Origin: Epithemia pelagica | Lineage: Eukaryota > Bacillariophyta > Bacillariophyceae > Surirellales > Surirellaceae | Direction: 5' to 3' | Assembly (NCBI GenBank): GCA_946965045.2 | Contig: OX337228.1 | Coordinates: forward strand, 2,294,001 to 2,358,000 | Length of the DNA stretch: 64,000 nt | In this document: piece after piece, positions 54,172 through 64,000 of the stretch | Position numbering within the stretch: position 1 is the first letter of the stretch | How the letters are laid out: every line of letters starts with the position of its first letter | Made by a program: the position numbers and the translations under genes | Notes under the pieces: generated by a model | Told to the model about the DNA's origin: nothing | Seen by the model: the letters and a program-made list of their open reading frames with translations, nothing else | Databases searched by the model: none

Positions 54172-54752
54172 ATACCAGCAAGATTCCATCAATGACAATA
54201 ACAAATAGGTCTCTTTCTCCTTCAAGGATTCAATGTCATGAAAAGTTGCATCGACCCAGGAGGAACACCATCCTGTCCGAAACTAATGCCACCAATGAGG
54301 AATCCGTCATCACTTACTCCTAGCTTATCGTTTCGTCCTTTTCGATATAGGAGTAGCTATGCATTCAATAAGCTATCTTTGCTATATCTACCTTTCTTTT
54401 TACAGTCGACCTTGAGTCGCTGTTAAAGCACGGAAAAGGAAAAGACGGCGCGACGACGACCTATTTTTTGTTGTTTTAGATAGGAGTAATTGGCGAGCTG
54501 TTTTACTTGACGGCATAGATTGCTCTTGGTATTGCGTTGACCGTTGATCGGATCATTCGCTTGTTTCTTGCACCAATTGTTGTGTCCTACGTCGTAGCAT
54601 ACTGTCTGTGGCATCAGTGGGTGTGAGGGTGTGAGATTGTCGTTGGGGGTCGACGATATCCAAGGAGGCCGGTGGTGTGACTCCAAACTTGGTATTCGGT
54701 TTGGTTGATTCGTACGTAGCTCTGCGCCAAACCACGCTACAGTGGACGCACC
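54172..54752. other. Intergenic region with octamer cluster
   Basis: No gene is supported. Three TAGGAGTA/TACTCCTA octamers lie at 54315, 54348 and 54481. The last 250 bases presumably include the promoter and leader of the Rav1-like gene. Confidence 0.5.
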
Positions 54753-57700
54753 ATGCCTGGATCGCAATCGAAGGATGACGGTGCTCCGGTGGGAAATTCA
54801 GGAGAGCAGTCCAACAGCCGAAAACCGACAGCGGCAGACTCGACAACAAGTTCGACCAACGGCCCACCACCGGTGGGCTCTTTGGGCAATTTACGAGCAC
54901 CAACCGAATTGGGTCAGTATGAGAGAAAGGAAAGCACTACAAGTTGGACATCTCCGGCCTTGCGCCATGTGAAGGCTCATCCTGGAATCGTTCGTACGCG
55001 ACGAAGAGCTCTCATGGCCGTTCAGCGGATCAGTACACCCGCTGCCATTCAGGAAGAACGAGAAATTTATCAATACATGTCGTCGGGGACAAGCAATGAG
55101 GGTGGAGGTAAAATGAATAGCAGTAGTACGGATCCTACGAAAACTGAAGACGGTTGGAACAAGTCGAGAATGACGTATTGTACCTCGTTTGCCTATCGAG
55201 GAATGGAAATTTTGGTTGGGACGGCTCATCAAAAATGTTTTCTGTTGTGTCCTCGAACCAAACTGGTCTTGCAAACGCTGGATCCACCACCTCCTTCTAC
55301 GTTGTCTTCACCGACGCAACAACACCCAAGCCCCATTATTTCTCTTCGAACTCATGAGGCCACCGGTCAGATTGTCCTGGTGACAGCGGATGGAACCCTT
55401 GTTTCCTATGCGCCGAAACCCAGCGATCCTCTTCAAGTCAATTTTGGACGCTTCCATTGGTACACGGGTCCGACCGTGAATTGTGCCCGTATTTTTTACA
55501 ACGACAGTCAATCGAGGGCTCGTTTTACCCCCGCACGAAGTAAACACGGTTTGGAAGTGTCAGTGGCCAATGATTTTAAAATTCTCTTGGTGCATCGAGA
55601 TCAATTGGCCGTCTTGGATGCCAAGCCTGAATTGCGAGAAGCGGAAATGCTCTGGACTACCTGTTTGCCTTCGCCCATTGTCACGGCACAGTTGTCGGGG
55701 GATGCCCAATCCATTGCGGTGGTTCTCAAATCCAATACACTAGATATAGACGCGGCCGATGCCGATGGCGTCCACACGCTGGAACGAGACTGGGAAGATG
55801 GCGGTAGTAGCGGTCGTGACAAAAGCAACAATGTGTCGGCACATTCGTCAACGTCGTCGTCCGTGAACGCCTCCAACTCTCTTCATCGCAGTAGTACGGA
55901 GGAGACCAAGGATAGAGAAACGGATCCCTCGGCGTCGGTTGGTGTCATCTACAAACCTGGTCCATTTTTGGTCCATTCGGCTCCTGTAGTTCGGTTGGCC
56001 TTTCGAGGTAAAGGCCGGGAGACCAGCAACCCACCGCCATCAGATGGACCCAATGAAGTCGACGAAATCCCGGGTAATGATTTACTCTTGACTGTTTCCA
56101 AAGACAACACCGCACAAATCTTTGGCCAATCCAACTGGAAACCTTTGACCGAGTGGACCATGACTCCCAAAACTCGGGTTGACTGGATCACTGGAACGGC
56201 TGCCATGACATTGGGTGATTTGGAAGGAAGATCTATATCATCCCAGCGGAAAAGAGGTTCGACAAGTGCGAGTAGTAGTCGTCGTCCCAGTTCCAACGAT
56301 TTGGTGGGTGAAACAAACGAGGTACCAGATACGACCAATCGTCATTCGCATTTTGCAACCATACCGACTCATACAACGCCCGTATCGAAAGCAGGCGCAT
56401 GGATTTGCGAGATCAATTGCCAAGGACAGTATCCGTCTATGCGTCTGAGTCGGCTGACCTATTTGAAACGAGGTGCCGATGATCTCAGTCCCACCCTGTT
56501 TGAAAGTTTCACGGGGCACCTACCTGCCAACGCAATCTACGAAGACCTCTTGTTGGGAAAAGAAGAGGATCCATCCACGTTGTCAGTGGAAGGACTATGG
56601 CCTATTTGGAACCCGTTTGTTGCAGATCCCACGCCAGCATCTGACAATGCGCCTAGTCATGAAACTCTTCGTGGATCAGCAATGGCCTTTTTGGGACTGT
56701 CTTCTGCCCATCATGCAGTAGGTCCAGGTGGAACATTCTTTGGAGATCCCCAGTTGATAGGGACACAATGTCCACCTACAGAGTTACGATTGACCATGTC
56801 ACATCCTGTCTCTGGAAGTTTGACAGTGATTGAAGTGCCCTTGTATGGAGACAAGTCTTTGACAAGCTTGGAACTCGGACGTCCGATGCACTCTGTCTGG
56901 GCGTTGAATGAAATACATACGCCTGAGGGCACTGCAACAAGCAGCCATGACATTTTGGATATGGAATCCACCAAACATGGAGACGGACGACTGGTTGCGA
57001 AATTACACCCGAACAATGTCATCCGCGTTACCTGGAGACAGCCAGGCACTGGAACAATGCTACCATCGGCCTGGCATCCTAAGGACATTGCCATGCCCAA
57101 TGTGGCCGATCTTCTTTCCAACACAAAGCGAATGAATGATGAAAGTTTGATGCCTCCTCCATTGGCCCTTCGGCCATTCAAGCTACCACAAGAGTTTGAA
57201 GACGCAAATGACCCGTTTGTCATGTTAATATGGTGGCCTGATTCTGGAAATGTCGGCTCTCCTCCCACGCTTTTGGCACTCACAAAAAGTGGGTGTGCAG
57301 TTGCCTTTGAGGTTGTTACTCCGCTTGTGTCGACGGTTGCAGGATCCGATCCGAGTTCGGCATCGCAGTCATCTAAAGATACCTCGGCAAGCACGTCGTC
57401 GACGAGTGATACTGTGTACGAGCAAGGTTTCTCCGAATACGAAGTTTACATTGTACCAGATCCAGACCTCGGGCTGGGCTTGCGACTGGAGTCGTTGGAT
57501 GATGGACAACCAGCTATTGCAGGCTCGTTCAAGAAGAACCCCAAAACTGGTGGAATCCTTCCGGCTGAAAAGACCGGAATGATCACGCTAGGAGATGAGC
57601 TTTTAACTGCGAACGGAGTTCTTCTAGAGGACAAGCCATTTGATGAGATTATTGGGTGTGTCCGTGAGCTTGGGGCCAGTAGTGGCCCAGACAATCCAAT

Positions 57701-60700
57701 GAGACTTCGTTTCCGTCGGAAAGGCCCCTCACTCAGGTCCCGCTCTAATAGTGGCACTTCAGACGGCTCGAACCGTCGAACGGTGGAGCAAATGTTTCGT
57801 CTTAGCAGTCAGGAACTTGCGCAGCGGAGACCTTTCCAGAATGGATCAGTCCAGAGAAGTTCCGGAGCATCCAGGACTTCGACACGAAATGCGGGAGGTT
57901 GCTCAATCGTGTGCTCTTTTCGTCGACCAATACCTGGTGCGGCGCAAGTTATGAACTCAGGTGATTTTCGCCGAAACATATTACTACTTGAAGCATCAAC
58001 TGGTGGCACCGATGACGATGATTGCTTGGTGGCTCTTATGTGTTGCGCCGATGGACGGCACGTTGTTTTTTCAGTTTTATCACTTCAAGGGACTGATCAG
58101 TACAATTCTTCTTCATCAAAATCGCGTCATCTTCACACTTTTACCAGTGAAGACGATATTGATTCGATCAATTTTGTGGACAGGCAGCTTTCGTGTTATT
58201 TCATCCTGGTTCTAGAAAGAAGCGCCCGGGTTCGGTTACTGGTGGCAAATCTGGACTTCGTCTCAACGAATCATTCTATACGTTCGTTCGATCTTTCCCA
58301 ACTTTGCAGCAAGACTCCGTCAGACCTTGTTCTGAAAGCTCATTCCGTGGAGCTCATCGCCACGTTCGAAAAAGACTCTTCCAATCCTGAACCACTAAAG
58401 ATTTGGTCGTCCAAACTGAATCCAGGATGTGATCTAGGCGGACTTGAAAGCTCTGAAGCTGGAGAAGGAGGACACAATTTCAATTATGTTCATTCGGTCA
58501 TCAGAATCGATGTGGAACCACAGTCCAATGGGACGTCAGAAAGTAATGTTGTCGATTTTCGTTTCGTAAGTTCCGGATACTTGAATCCATTTCCCTGGTT
58601 CCTAGTGTACGGCCTTCACGGAACGACGCTTCATCATCGTCCCGGTGGGTCAGATGAATGGATTCCCTTAGCCGTGATTAACTACACCTCGGTGCCCGGC
58701 TCTCTGTCACTGAATATTGATCATGGTCAAAGTCCAACCCTTTTTGGCAGGCATGTGCACCTGATGGACGCATACCCCCATCTGGATGCTGCATTCCGGT
58801 CCGCGTTACCATCATCGGAAGGAGACTCATTCTTACGTTCAGACTGGCACCCTGAATCCCTGCTCGCGAGCGTATGTTTGAATGGGGAAGGGGCCGACGC
58901 CGCCGTAACTAGCAAGCTCCCAGGTTTTTTTACGTGGTTATCAACCGAAATCGCAAGCATTGAAGATCATCACGTCGATTCTCCTATTCTGTGTGCTCCA
59001 CTGCTGGCTTTGGAGGAGAACAGAAAGGGCCCTGTACAAAATCATTCATCACAGGATATCATGCAAGCCATCAAGACGAAGGATGATGAGCCGGAAGAGA
59101 TCGTGAGAATGAAGGAGTTACAGACACTCCTGATGGAAGCGGCGAAAGACTCCACGCGACAGTTATATATTGAATCTCAGTCGAAAAAGCAAAACCAATC
59201 TACACAGAGTGCGTTGCCACCGATGCTTCGAGCAAGTAGCTCTGACGATCTTTCGTTGTTGTGGGCGATTGGAGAGCTTGTCGTTAGCCCACCTGACTTA
59301 AAATATCTCGATCACTCTGGCCAACTCTTTCTGTTCTCTTCATGTTTGTTCAATATTTTGAAAACACTTGATGAATCCAAGAAAGATACGAAACCGGCAA
59401 AGTTTGTCGCCCCTACGGTGCTTCGAAAGGAAGCATCTAGTCGCACAAAGATATCAGATAGTCCAGAAACGGACACACAAGTCTCATCAGGTGCTTGTCT
59501 TGCTGCTCTGATGAGTAACTCTCAGGAAAGGCTTGTCGAATGGGCGAGAAAGACATACGTGAAGATGGATTGGCACCAACTACGCAGTATTCGAATGCCC
59601 TTCTGGCTGCGGTCAGACAAGAGCCTTGCGCGTATTAGTGAGGAAATAGGACAAAGTATCTTTCGTGAAAAGCGAGATGTCATGGAATGTGCATTGTTCT
59701 TTATCATTGCACGGAAGTTAAAAACACTTCGAAATCTTGCTGCTACTGATCGTTCAGATAGCGGCCAAAAGTTTTTCAACTTTCTCACTAGCCATGATTT
59801 CTCCAGCGATCGAGGACGACGTGCAGCCGAGAAGAATGCATTCAGTCTCCTTAGAAAATGCCGCTACCGGGTGGCTTCAGCATTTTTCTTGCTCGCTGAA
59901 CCTCCTGCACTTCAATCGTCGTTGGAAACGATATTAACCAAGCTGCATGATTTTGATCTTGCATTCATGGTTGCGAGACTAATGGAAAGTAAGGAATTGG
60001 ACTCTACTAATGGTCTGCGTCTTGGTTTTAGCGGGAGTGGATTTGGCGGCGGAGGTGGCTACGCTGGGGCGGGGACTGAGGGGCCAACTTCCGCAAGCCC
60101 AGACTCAGTCAAGTACGATCAATGGTCTCCAACACTTGGAACGGGAACCCGAAAGCTGCTCGTGGAGAGGCTATTCAAGTTGTCATCAAATGACAATGCC
60201 TTGAGCGCCCTCCAATTACTATGGCTTAAGAAACCAGAAGAAGCTTCTTGGTGGCTGCCAGGCTTCATTATTTCCTCACATGCTTCAGGAACTGGGTTCA
60301 GAGTGGTGGATGATTTAAATTCGAGACTGTCGGAGAAGCTGAAAGAACGCGATGACCTTCTGAAAACTGGAGCTATTGCAAAGGCAAATGCTATCATCGA
60401 CTTTGTTTCAATTCCGTTCCTTCAGCGAATAATGAATGTCAGTTTGAGATCAAGATACGCTGGTTGTCTTCTGGTATGTGATCAGTTGATTTCTCGAGGC
60501 GTTGAAGTGCCTTCTTTGTGGAAAGTGATGGTAGATCTTAAGGAGTCTGGAGACAAGCCATCAAATGAGAAAGAAACAAGTCCAGGCCTCCAGAAACCGA
60601 CAGACCATGTGTCGTCGTCGATCTTTGATGGCTTCGATGTTCCGCAAGTTGCAGTTACCAAACCACCTAAACTTGATGTTCAATCTTCTGTATTTGACGA

Positions 60701-63700
60701 CTTCGACGTGGCACCAAAGCAAGCAGAAGTAAAGTCGTCTATTTTCGATGGTTTCGACGTTCCAAGACCCGCGCCCAGAACCGCTCCTCAAGCTGAAATG
60801 CAATCCTCTATATTTGACGGTTTCGACGTCCCAAAACGCGTGCCACAAGCCTTCACTGGCGAAATGCAATCTTCTATCTTTGACGACTTCGCTGTTCCGA
60901 ATGCTCCCAGTGCATCATCAAAATCGATGTCGAGTTTGGCATCTCCACATATGAATGGTGAAATCAATAGAGAATCTGATGATACGCCGCCAGCATGTGA
61001 TATCGACATCTCAATCCCGGCGAACCCAACCCCTGAAATATGGAACTTGTGGAAAGACCGTGTTGTCCTTCTCAGTATTACAAGACGTCTGATCCGAGAG
61101 GTAGCAAGCATTGTATCAAGTTTCCATGGAGACCCTCTTCAGGTCTCGATTGAAGATTTTTATCTTCAAAATCGCACCTTCCTCCCCGCGACGGCATCTG
61201 AAGTCTTGCAGATACCATGTGATAGTCATAGAATTCTGCACCGTACCAAGGAATCGCTGATGCACCTTACATCTGTATCTGGAGTGAACAAGACAACCCT
61301 CGTTAGCTCTGCAGTCAACCTTCTCGGCGTTCAAAGCAATCACTACAGAACGCTTTTGTCCGTGGTGCTGTATTCGGTAATTGATAGATTTGATCTTGCT
61401 GAGTCCATGATAATGTCCGCAGCGGGCTCACTTGTCCGTCAAAGTGGAGCTTTTGCTCTGGCCTTTGATGATAGCTGTCAACGGAGACAAACCAGATTTC
61501 AAGCATCCTCGATTCAAGCCCGTCGACTTTCGGCCCGAGTGAGCTGGCAGCTAGAAATGTGCCTTTGGTTGAATAGGAGTGGTTTAATTCCCTTGTCGGG
61601 ATTGGCCTTCAAGGAAGCAACTGTGTCCGTGAGATTGGGTGTCTTAAGCGCCTCGTGGAATCGATCACCGGAAGCAATTGAGGCGCTTCTACGTTGTGAG
61701 CCAGATGCAATTATTGATGAGGACGAAGGCATGCATCTCTGGAGCTGTCTGAAACACATAGGTGAGACCTCGTTTGACAAGTCAAAGAAGGCTAGCAGTG
61801 GGGGTTGGGAGTTTTTTGTCGATTGTAGAAGGTCAGAGGCCACGAAAATTCTTCGAGAGAGTCCGACTGGTAGCTTCATCATTCGACCACACCCGAACGA
61901 CCATGGTGTTTTTACGTTAAGTTTCAAGACCAATTTGGTGCCTGGCGACGAATCTGGAATACTTGATGTTGACACACAAGATCGCTCCCTTGAAGGTGCA
62001 GATGGTGATGCGCAAGGGCGTCCTCCACGACAAAGCTCGAAATCTGTGAAGAAAGATGATATTGTTCAACATGCAATAATACGTCTGTCGGATTCTGGTT
62101 TCCGTTGTGGATCTTTTGGTCCATTTACAAGCCTGTTGGATCTTCTCGAATCTGTTTCCGAGTCATTGCCATTTGAACTTCGATTTGATCTGCCTCCTAT
62201 GAACCGTGCCATCCGTGAGGAGGGATCCCAGCCATCCCCGAATGCTCTTCTTTTCCGAAGACTTACTCTTAGCCAGACGGATAGTATGGATCCTGTTCGT
62301 CGAGACAATGACAATGAAGGCAATGCCGGTATTTCAAATGACAGGGTTACCCATGAGATGGAACCCTCAGAACGTAATCGATGCTTTGGATCTTTCTTAG
62401 ATCTTCTCCTCCTTTCAAAAATACGGAGACAGCTGACAGGGGTTGCCATCGTTGGCTACAATGACAATGCAGCCGATGCCGAAAACCGATCAGATCGAAC
62501 TCGGAACGACCAATCTCACTATTCCACCACTCAGGTAGCTTCATGGATTGTTGGACCTCTTCTCGGCTGGTGTCGGTCGTTGGAAGTGAGAGCAGTGTAT
62601 GAGCTCGCTCCGAGTGTGGCTTCCTTGTGGAAAATGCTGGGAGAGAAATCGAAAGCCATGATGGACGTATTAGAGCAGTCGATTGAGATCACTCTTGGTC
62701 CACATGCTGGAAACTCGTCAGATAGCGGAGACTACATCCTGCGCTCTATGATACAGCGGAACTCAGGCGTAGATTTCAGCACTTTGAGACTTGTTGATGG
62801 AGGAGATTGTTCCATGGTTGTCCTCTTCAGTAAGAACGAAGCAATTCAATGGCTGGTGTCTAGCGGTACCGAATTATCTGAAGCAGATGCTTCACATCGC
62901 CTTGCCAGAATGGAAAGAGAGCGAGTCATAGAACCCATCGATTTTTCACGACTGCCTTTGAAACAACGCCCTGCTGACTTGGATGAAGGTGTCCGATACC
63001 GCTTTGTTGACCCATGGGAAGTCGAAGCTGTGAACTCCCGTGAGGGCGAGACGTCGAGTGCATCCTTGGGTCGACAACATTTCTTGGGATTCAGCTTAGG
63101 AAGAATAGCTTTGGCCTGTGAGTCTGATTTCAGGATGCTTGGCGGTATTCCGCTTCTAGAGTTATGGATGAGTACCAGCGGAGGAGTCGTCCTTTCCAGA
63201 GCTCTCGCGGCGGTGCATCCTCCCTGGGAACGATCCTCTGGAGGTGATCTGCAGGTTCGAGGTGGTGTTTTGGCTGAACCGGAGCCATTCGCAAACAGTA
63301 TTCGTCAGCATTTATACAGAAACGCTTTGTTTCAACGTCTTGAGTTACCTCAACGCTTTCTGGCGTTGGTACAGGTGGAACTCTTGGATTTGAAAAATCT
63401 TACCTCACCAGGGGGTGCATTGGCGATGTCAGTGTATTCTTTGCTTCGTCTGAAACGAAGAGGCTCAAGCGGCGTTCTTTCTAACAAAACTAGAACTCTG
63501 GACACAGCATCTACGAGTCCCGTTCGTCTTGGAAAGCCAACCGGAGTTGGTCCGAACGCCCCGGCATCTTGGGGAAGCGTCGTCCGGTTCAGATATCCTT
63601 TGCCTGATGAAACTTCTGTTGATGGCACTAGTTTCGATTCTGATCGGGAGGCCCTCTTCAAAGGTCCTCCGTCTGTTTTACAGATAACTGTGTACGAAAA

Positions 63701-64000
63701 GAAGCTTCTTGTCGATCATGCGCTTGGCACAGCTGATGTCGACATGGATGGTCTCTTCGCTGGGGGCCAAGTAGAAGAGTGGGTACCGCTGAGATCGGAA
63801 AAACATGGAATACATTGGTTTACTCGAATCAGGTTAACGCTTCGATTTGAACTCATGTGCCTAGCATCCCGGGAATTGAAGGACTTGTCGTCCACTGCCC
63901 CTAGTGTGGGACTCCAGCGAATTGAAAACCTCTGCCAAGCGGGTGGTACTGCTGCACATGAAGACCAAAGACGCAGCATGAGTTCTCCTGACCTACTGCA
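54753..64000 (+). CDS. Rav1/DmX-like V-ATPase assembly protein with PDZ, SH2-like and C2-like domains (3' end beyond window)
   Basis: One uninterrupted frame from ATG 54753 (CACCATGCC) to the window end, over 3080 codons, with no stop or intron needed. Residues ~130-830 look like degenerate WD40 repeats (LVTADGTLVSYAP, LLLTVSKDNTAQIFG). At ~895-990 is a PDZ-like domain (LGLGLRLESLDDG, TGMITLGDELLTANG). At ~1480-1910 is the Rav1 C-terminal region, including RMPFWLRSDKSLARISEEIG and RRAAEKNAFSLLRKCRYR followed by VASAFFLLAE. In yeast Rav1 and animal DmX/Rabconnectin-3 this drives V-ATPase assembly on acidic organelles. Five SSIFDGFDVP repeats (~1952-2050) follow, then an SH2-like domain (~2350-2480: GGWEFFVDCRRSEATKIL, GSFIIRPHP, VFTLSF). 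A C2-like domain (~2870-3035) comes last. The C-terminus is missing from the window. Confidence 0.8.
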   Translation, partial: MPGSQSKDDGAPVGNSGEQSNSRKPTAADSTTSSTNGPPPVGSLGNLRAPTELGQYERKESTTSWTSPALRHVKAHPGIVRTRRRALMAVQRISTPAAIQEEREIYQYMSSGTSNEGGGKMNSSSTDPTKTEDGWNKSRMTYCTSFAYRGMEILVGTAHQKCFLLCPRTKLVLQTLDPPPPSTLSSPTQQHPSPIISLRTHEATGQIVLVTADGTLVSYAPKPSDPLQVNFGRFHWYTGPTVNCARIFYNDSQSRARFTPARSKHGLEVSVANDFKILLVHRDQLAVLDAKPELREAEMLWTTCLPSPIVTAQLSGDAQSIAVVLKSNTLDIDAADADGVHTLERDWEDGGSSGRDKSNNVSAHSSTSSSVNASNSLHRSSTEETKDRETDPSASVGVIYKPGPFLVHSAPVVRLAFRGKGRETSNPPPSDGPNEVDEIPGNDLLLTVSKDNTAQIFGQSNWKPLTEWTMTPKTRVDWITGTAAMTLGDLEGRSISSQRKRGSTSASSSRRPSSNDLVGETNEVPDTTNRHSHFATIPTHTTPVSKAGAWICEINCQGQYPSMRLSRLTYLKRGADDLSPTLFESFTGHLPANAIYEDLLLGKEEDPSTLSVEGLWPIWNPFVADPTPASDNAPSHETLRGSAMAFLGLSSAHHAVGPGGTFFGDPQLIGTQCPPTELRLTMSHPVSGSLTVIEVPLYGDKSLTSLELGRPMHSVWALNEIHTPEGTATSSHDILDMESTKHGDGRLVAKLHPNNVIRVTWRQPGTGTMLPSAWHPKDIAMPNVADLLSNTKRMNDESLMPPPLALRPFKLPQEFEDANDPFVMLIWWPDSGNVGSPPTLLALTKSGCAVAFEVVTPLVSTVAGSDPSSASQSSKDTSASTSSTSDTVYEQGFSEYEVYIVPDPDLGLGLRLESLDDGQPAIAGSFKKNPKTGGILPAEKTGMITLGDELLTANGVLLEDKPFDEIIGCVRELGASSGPDNPMRLRFRRKGPSLRSRSNSGTSDGSNRRTVEQMFRLSSQELAQRRPFQNGSVQRSSGASRTSTRNAGGCSIVCSFRRPIPGAAQVMNSGDFRRNILLLEASTGGTDDDDCLVALMCCADGRHVVFSVLSLQGTDQYNSSSSKSRHLHTFTSEDDIDSINFVDRQLSCYFILVLERSARVRLLVANLDFVSTNHSIRSFDLSQLCSKTPSDLVLKAHSVELIATFEKDSSNPEPLKIWSSKLNPGCDLGGLESSEAGEGGHNFNYVHSVIRIDVEPQSNGTSESNVVDFRFVSSGYLNPFPWFLVYGLHGTTLHHRPGGSDEWIPLAVINYTSVPGSLSLNIDHGQSPTLFGRHVHLMDAYPHLDAAFRSALPSSEGDSFLRSDWHPESLLASVCLNGEGADAAVTSKLPGFFTWLSTEIASIEDHHVDSPILCAPLLALEENRKGPVQNHSSQDIMQAIKTKDDEPEEIVRMKELQTLLMEAAKDSTRQLYIESQSKKQNQSTQSALPPMLRASSSDDLSLLWAIGELVVSPPDLKYLDHSGQLFLFSSCLFNILKTLDESKKDTKPAKFVAPTVLRKEASSRTKISDSPETDTQVSSGACLAALMSNSQERLVEWARKTYVKMDWHQLRSIRMPFWLRSDKSLARISEEIGQSIFREKRDVMECALFFIIARKLKTLRNLAATDRSDSGQKFFNFLTSHDFSSDRGRRAAEKNAFSLLRKCRYRVASAFFLLAEPPALQSSLETILTKLHDFDLAFMVARLMESKELDSTNGLRLGFSGSGFGGGGGYAGAGTEGPTSASPDSVKYDQWSPTLGTGTRKLLVERLFKLSSNDNALSALQLLWLKKPEEASWWLPGFIISSHASGTGFRVVDDLNSRLSEKLKERDDLLKTGAIAKANAIIDFVSIPFLQRIMNVSLRSRYAGCLLVCDQLISRGVEVPSLWKVMVDLKESGDKPSNEKETSPGLQKPTDHVSSSIFDGFDVPQVAVTKPPKLDVQSSVFDDFDVAPKQAEVKSSIFDGFDVPRPAPRTAPQAEMQSSIFDGFDVPKRVPQAFTGEMQSSIFDDFAVPNAPSASSKSMSSLASPHMNGEINRESDDTPPACDIDISIPANPTPEIWNLWKDRVVLLSITRRLIREVASIVSSFHGDPLQVSIEDFYLQNRTFLPATASEVLQIPCDSHRILHRTKESLMHLTSVSGVNKTTLVSSAVNLLGVQSNHYRTLLSVVLYSVIDRFDLAESMIMSAAGSLVRQSGAFALAFDDSCQRRQTRFQASSIQARRLSARVSWQLEMCLWLNRSGLIPLSGLAFKEATVSVRLGVLSASWNRSPEAIEALLRCEPDAIIDEDEGMHLWSCLKHIGETSFDKSKKASSGGWEFFVDCRRSEATKILRESPTGSFIIRPHPNDHGVFTLSFKTNLVPGDESGILDVDTQDRSLEGADGDAQGRPPRQSSKSVKKDDIVQHAIIRLSDSGFRCGSFGPFTSLLDLLESVSESLPFELRFDLPPMNRAIREEGSQPSPNALLFRRLTLSQTDSMDPVRRDNDNEGNAGISNDRVTHEMEPSERNRCFGSFLDLLLLSKIRRQLTGVAIVGYNDNAADAENRSDRTRNDQSHYSTTQVASWIVGPLLGWCRSLEVRAVYELAPSVASLWKMLGEKSKAMMDVLEQSIEITLGPHAGNSSDSGDYILRSMIQRNSGVDFSTLRLVDGGDCSMVVLFSKNEAIQWLVSSGTELSEADASHRLARMERERVIEPIDFSRLPLKQRPADLDEGVRYRFVDPWEVEAVNSREGETSSASLGRQHFLGFSLGRIALACESDFRMLGGIPLLELWMSTSGGVVLSRALAAVHPPWERSSGGDLQVRGGVLAEPEPFANSIRQHLYRNALFQRLELPQRFLALVQVELLDLKNLTSPGGALAMSVYSLLRLKRRGSSGVLSNKTRTLDTASTSPVRLGKPTGVGPNAPASWGSVVRFRYPLPDETSVDGTSFDSDREALFKGPPSVLQITVYEKKLLVDHALGTADVDMDGLFAGGQVEEWVPLRSEKHGIHWFTRIRLTLRFELMCLASRELKDLSSTAPSVGLQRIENLCQAGGTAAHEDQRRSMSSPDLL
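60606..60905 (+). repeat. Five in-frame SSIFDGFDVP repeats in the Rav1-like gene
   Basis: Units of about 17-22 codons carry the core SS(I/V)FD(G/D)F(D/A)V(P/A), separated by Pro/Ala/Gln/Lys spacers. Core codons vary at third positions, so the repeats are kept at the protein level. The Phe/Asp pattern recalls short peptides that bind clathrin-adaptor ear domains; this is inference. Confidence 0.75.

Overview
The window reads as nuclear DNA of a diatom, probably pennate. This is inferred from the genes, not searched. Several proteins start with a signal peptide followed by an AF/SF-type motif, the bipartite plastid import signal of diatoms. There is a DUF6824-type regulator, secreted proteins with Thr/Pro/Ser linkers, and a PSTALRE-type CDK. 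Introns are short (64-220 nt) with GTAAGT-like donors. Genes are compact and lie on both strands.

Layout. 1-4458: the 3' end of a HECT ubiquitin ligase, convergent with a DEK_C-domain protein, plus a small charged ORF. 4459-6279: a membrane protein with a degenerate metallophosphoesterase-like ectodomain. 6380-13611: a C/A-biased, three-ORF non-LTR retrotransposon on the minus strand. It encodes C2H2 fingers, reverse transcriptase and a restriction-like endonuclease, is broken by a 44-bp tandem duplication and a 1-nt deletion, and is flanked by a candidate 9-bp target duplication. 13637-14246: a 610-bp element with 43-bp terminal inverted repeats. 14468-22686: an Msp1-type AAA ATPase, two paralogous secretory SET-domain proteins around two small plastid-type genes, and a thioredoxin. 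23169-36014: organelle-type IF-2, a thioredoxin-fold-like secretory protein, a bacterial-type asparaginyl-tRNA synthetase with a GST-like N-terminus, methionine aminopeptidase and an SPCA-type Ca2+-ATPase. 36362-44722: a plastid-type amphipathic-helix protein and two tandem secreted beta-helix-like proteins, one with a KGKGYYP repeat tail. 44867-50296: BUD13, a CDK and a plastid-type glucose-6-phosphate isomerase. 52189-54171: a protein joining an AP2-like segment to a DUF6824-like domain. 54753-end: an open frame of more than 3080 codons encoding a Rav1/DmX-like V-ATPase assembly factor with PDZ, SH2-like and C2-like domains.

Most genes are unrelated housekeeping functions in protein synthesis, quality control, plastid metabolism and the cell cycle. 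Only the SET pair, the secreted pair and the three retrotransposon ORFs form functional groups. The most unusual items are the Rav1-PDZ-SH2-C2 protein, the KGKGYYP protein and its paralogue, the reinitiation-type ORF overlaps of the retroelement, and a recurrent intergenic octamer TAGGAGTA. Exon limits and start codons were read by eye from splice consensus and reading frame.
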